A DNA stretch of 7,390 nt, taken from an uncultured Alphaproteobacteria bacterium. GTDB lineage: Bacteria; Pseudomonadota; Alphaproteobacteria; Caulobacterales; Caulobacteraceae. A model generated the notes under the pieces. The model searched no databases, was not told the DNA's origin, and saw nothing but the letters and a program-made list of their open reading frames with translations. The stretch spans positions 1 to 7,390 of the forward strand of contig CAIYSH010000369.1 of the NCBI GenBank assembly GCA_903928755.1. Direction: 5' to 3'. A program made the translations under genes and the position numbers. Each line of letters begins with the position of its first letter. The first letter of the stretch is position 1. Shown piece after piece: positions 6,395 through 7,390 of the stretch.

Positions 6395-7171
6395 CTAACC
6401 TCCGCCGGGCAGGGTCTGGCCATCGTCCACCGTCAGCAGACTGCCTGAAATCGCTCTTGCCCCGGGCCCGCACAGAAGATTGAACGCTTCATCCAGCTCA
6501 TCGGCCTCCATCAGCCGACGACGGGGAAAACCTTTCAGTTGCTTCTGGCCGCCATCGGTTTCCCACCAGCCTGCGTTTATGTCCGTCAGGATATAACCCG
6601 GCGCAAGGGCATTCACCGCTATGCCCTTTCGCGTCCATTCCCGGGCGAGGCTTTTTGTAAGCATGGCCACCGCAGCCTTGGAGGCGTTGTAGGCGCTGAG
6701 GCCAGGCAGGACAGTATGGCTTGCGACGGAGGCAATGTTGACGATCCGCGCCTTGCCCTGGGCCGCCGTGTCGTTGGCGAACATGAGACGTGCTGCCGCC
6801 TGGGCTGCAAAGAAGACACCCCGGACATTGACATCAAAGGTGCGATCCCAATCCTCAATGCCAAGATCAATGGCCAGGCCCTCACCCCCGACCCCGGCAT
6901 TGTTGATCAGGATGGATATCGGCCCGAGCCCGGCCTCGACCTCGGCAAACACAGGCGCAATCGAACCTGCATCCGCGACGTCGAGCCGCAGAGCCATGGC
7001 ACGCCCTCCGTTTGCAGCAATCTCGCCCGCAAGGGTCTCCACAAGGTCCAGGCGCCTTGCCGTGACCGCAACCTGGGCGCCAGCCCTGGCCAGCAGCCTG
7101 GCAAAATGTCCCCCCAGACCGCCGGATGCGCCTGTGATGACGGCGGTCTGTCCTGCAAGTGGCTGATCCAT
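6395..7171 (-). CDS. SDR-family NAD(P)-dependent oxidoreductase
   Basis: Classical short-chain dehydrogenase/reductase of 258 residues; oxidises or reduces an alcohol/ketone pair with NAD(P). Motifs: TGASGGLG cofactor loop (13-20), an Arg-Arg pair after strand 2 (39-40) that suggests but does not prove NADP preference, LDV (63-65), NNAG (90-93), Asn115, Ser148, and catalytic Tyr161 and Lys165 in YNASK, followed by ALAPGYILTD. Length is normal for the classical group. ATG 7171 is preferred: GGAG lies nine bases upstream and the Rossmann strand follows at the usual distance; GTG 7204 would add eleven residues with no family support. Its place before an acyl-CoA racemase suggests a hydroxyacyl-CoA or steroid-like substrate, but SDR substrates cannot be set from sequence. 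Probably the first gene of an SDR-racemase unit. Confidence 0.93.
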   Translation of the reverse strand: MDQPLAGQTAVITGASGGLGGHFARLLARAGAQVAVTARRLDLVETLAGEIAANGGRAMALRLDVADAGSIAPVFAEVEAGLGPISILINNAGVGGEGLAIDLGIEDWDRTFDVNVRGVFFAAQAAARLMFANDTAAQGKARIVNIASVASHTVLPGLSAYNASKAAVAMLTKSLAREWTRKGIAVNALAPGYILTDINAGWWETDGGQKQLKGFPRRRLMEADELDEAFNLLCGPGARAISGSLLTVDDGQTLPGGG

Positions 7172-7303
7172 GGACCTAGGCTCCAAGTCTGATAATGGCT
7201 TCACTGTCGCCGGATGATAAGCCCATATACAATAGGCGAGTCGTGATCCACGCTGTCATTGTGCGTTCCACCTACGGGTGTCGAGTCAAAGGATTTTCAG
7301 GGA
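7172..7303. promoter_or_regulatory. Divergent control region with GANTC sites and a dyad
   Basis: This 132-bp gap separates the SDR gene from a divergent plus-strand gene and should hold both promoters. It is visibly richer in A and T than the genes. GANTC sites lie at 7238-7242 and 7283-7287, with three more just inside the plus-strand gene. An imperfect dyad GCCCAT-N5-ATAGGC (7221-7237; five of six positions symmetric) could be a regulator site. TACAAT (7228-7233, plus) and TATCAT on the minus strand (7219-7214) each match five of six -10 bases, but neither has a good -35 partner. TGATCCACG (7244-7252) resembles a DnaA box at seven of nine bases. Confidence 0.5.
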
Positions 7304-7390
7304 ATGTCGTCGGGAGTCCACGCGCGAGTCTTGATTGTAGCGCGGGACGACTCCGTAGCAGGCCCTCTATCCGAAGGGCTTGATCGCCTG
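7304..7390 (+). CDS. Start of a receiver-like (response regulator) protein, cut by window edge
   Basis: Only the first 29 codons are present, open to the last base. ATG 7304 is preceded by AAAGGA ten bases upstream, a good ribosome site. The peptide ARVLIVARDDSVAGPLSEGL (7-26) has the pattern of receiver-domain strand 1 (hydrophobic RVLIVA), an acidic pair (Asp15-Asp16) where receivers bind magnesium, and the start of helix 1. This would fit a response regulator or a receiver-containing output protein such as a PleD-like diguanylate cyclase; the output domain lies outside the window. A different frame running from 7195 to 7383 is shorter of evidence and lacks a ribosome site. Confidence is moderate that it is a gene and low for its exact role. 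Three GANTC sites fall within its first 50 bases. Confidence 0.55.
   Translation, partial: MSSGVHARVLIVARDDSVAGPLSEGLDRL

Noticed and set aside
6539..7192. Plus-strand open frame of 217 codons opposite the SDR gene
   Set aside because: Antisense to a complete SDR with all catalytic residues; no domain signal of its own.
7316..7348. Inverted repeat GTCC-A-CGCGC with GCGCG-GGAC, possible RNA hairpin or tRNA-like fold
   Set aside because: It lies inside the proposed receiver gene, has no tRNA features, and such GC-rich pairing is common by chance.
7195..7383. Plus-strand open frame of 62 codons at the right edge
   Set aside because: No ribosome site and no family pattern; the overlapping frame from 7304 has both a ribosome site and a receiver-like sequence.

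Overview
The window is a GC-rich, gene-dense piece of a bacterial chromosome. GTG starts, overlapping start/stop codons, a CoA-dependent racemase next to a short-chain dehydrogenase, and a tight cluster of GANTC sites (the CcrM methylation motif) suggest an alphaproteobacterium, perhaps of the Caulobacterales. That placement is inferred from style and motifs, not from any search. No RNA gene, insertion sequence, prophage or CRISPR array is visible.

Left block (1-4047). A YbbA-type ABC ATPase and a large FtsX-fold permease lie on the minus strand. They overlap by a GTGA junction, and the permease runs off the left edge. Divergent from them, across a gap of about 105 bp, is an exported GDSL esterase of the TesA/arylesterase type. 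It overlaps by one base (TGATG) a 78-residue TusA-family sulfur-carrier protein. The divergent esterase / ATPase-permease layout is the same as tesA / ybbA-ybbP in E. coli. The added TusA-like gene is the local variation.

Middle (4048-5175). A YihY/BrkB-type inner-membrane protein on the minus strand converges on the TusA-like gene with a single base between the stop codons. Upstream of it, a 188-bp spacer holds two inverted repeats. One of them pairs better as minus-strand RNA, and the other could be a terminator for the racemase gene.

Right block (5176-7390). An SDR-family NAD(P)-dependent oxidoreductase and an alpha-methylacyl-CoA racemase-type family III CoA enzyme lie head to tail on the minus strand, 88 bp apart, and may act together in oxidation of branched or cyclic acyl-CoA. 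Divergent from them, at the right edge, is the start of a plus-strand gene whose first 29 residues look like strand 1 of a receiver domain. The control region and start of this gene carry five GANTC sites in 116 bp, the most unusual sequence signal in the window.

I see no clear evidence of a new defence or mobile system. The points worth a second look are the GANTC cluster, the esterase-TusA coupling, and the paired hairpins before the YihY gene.
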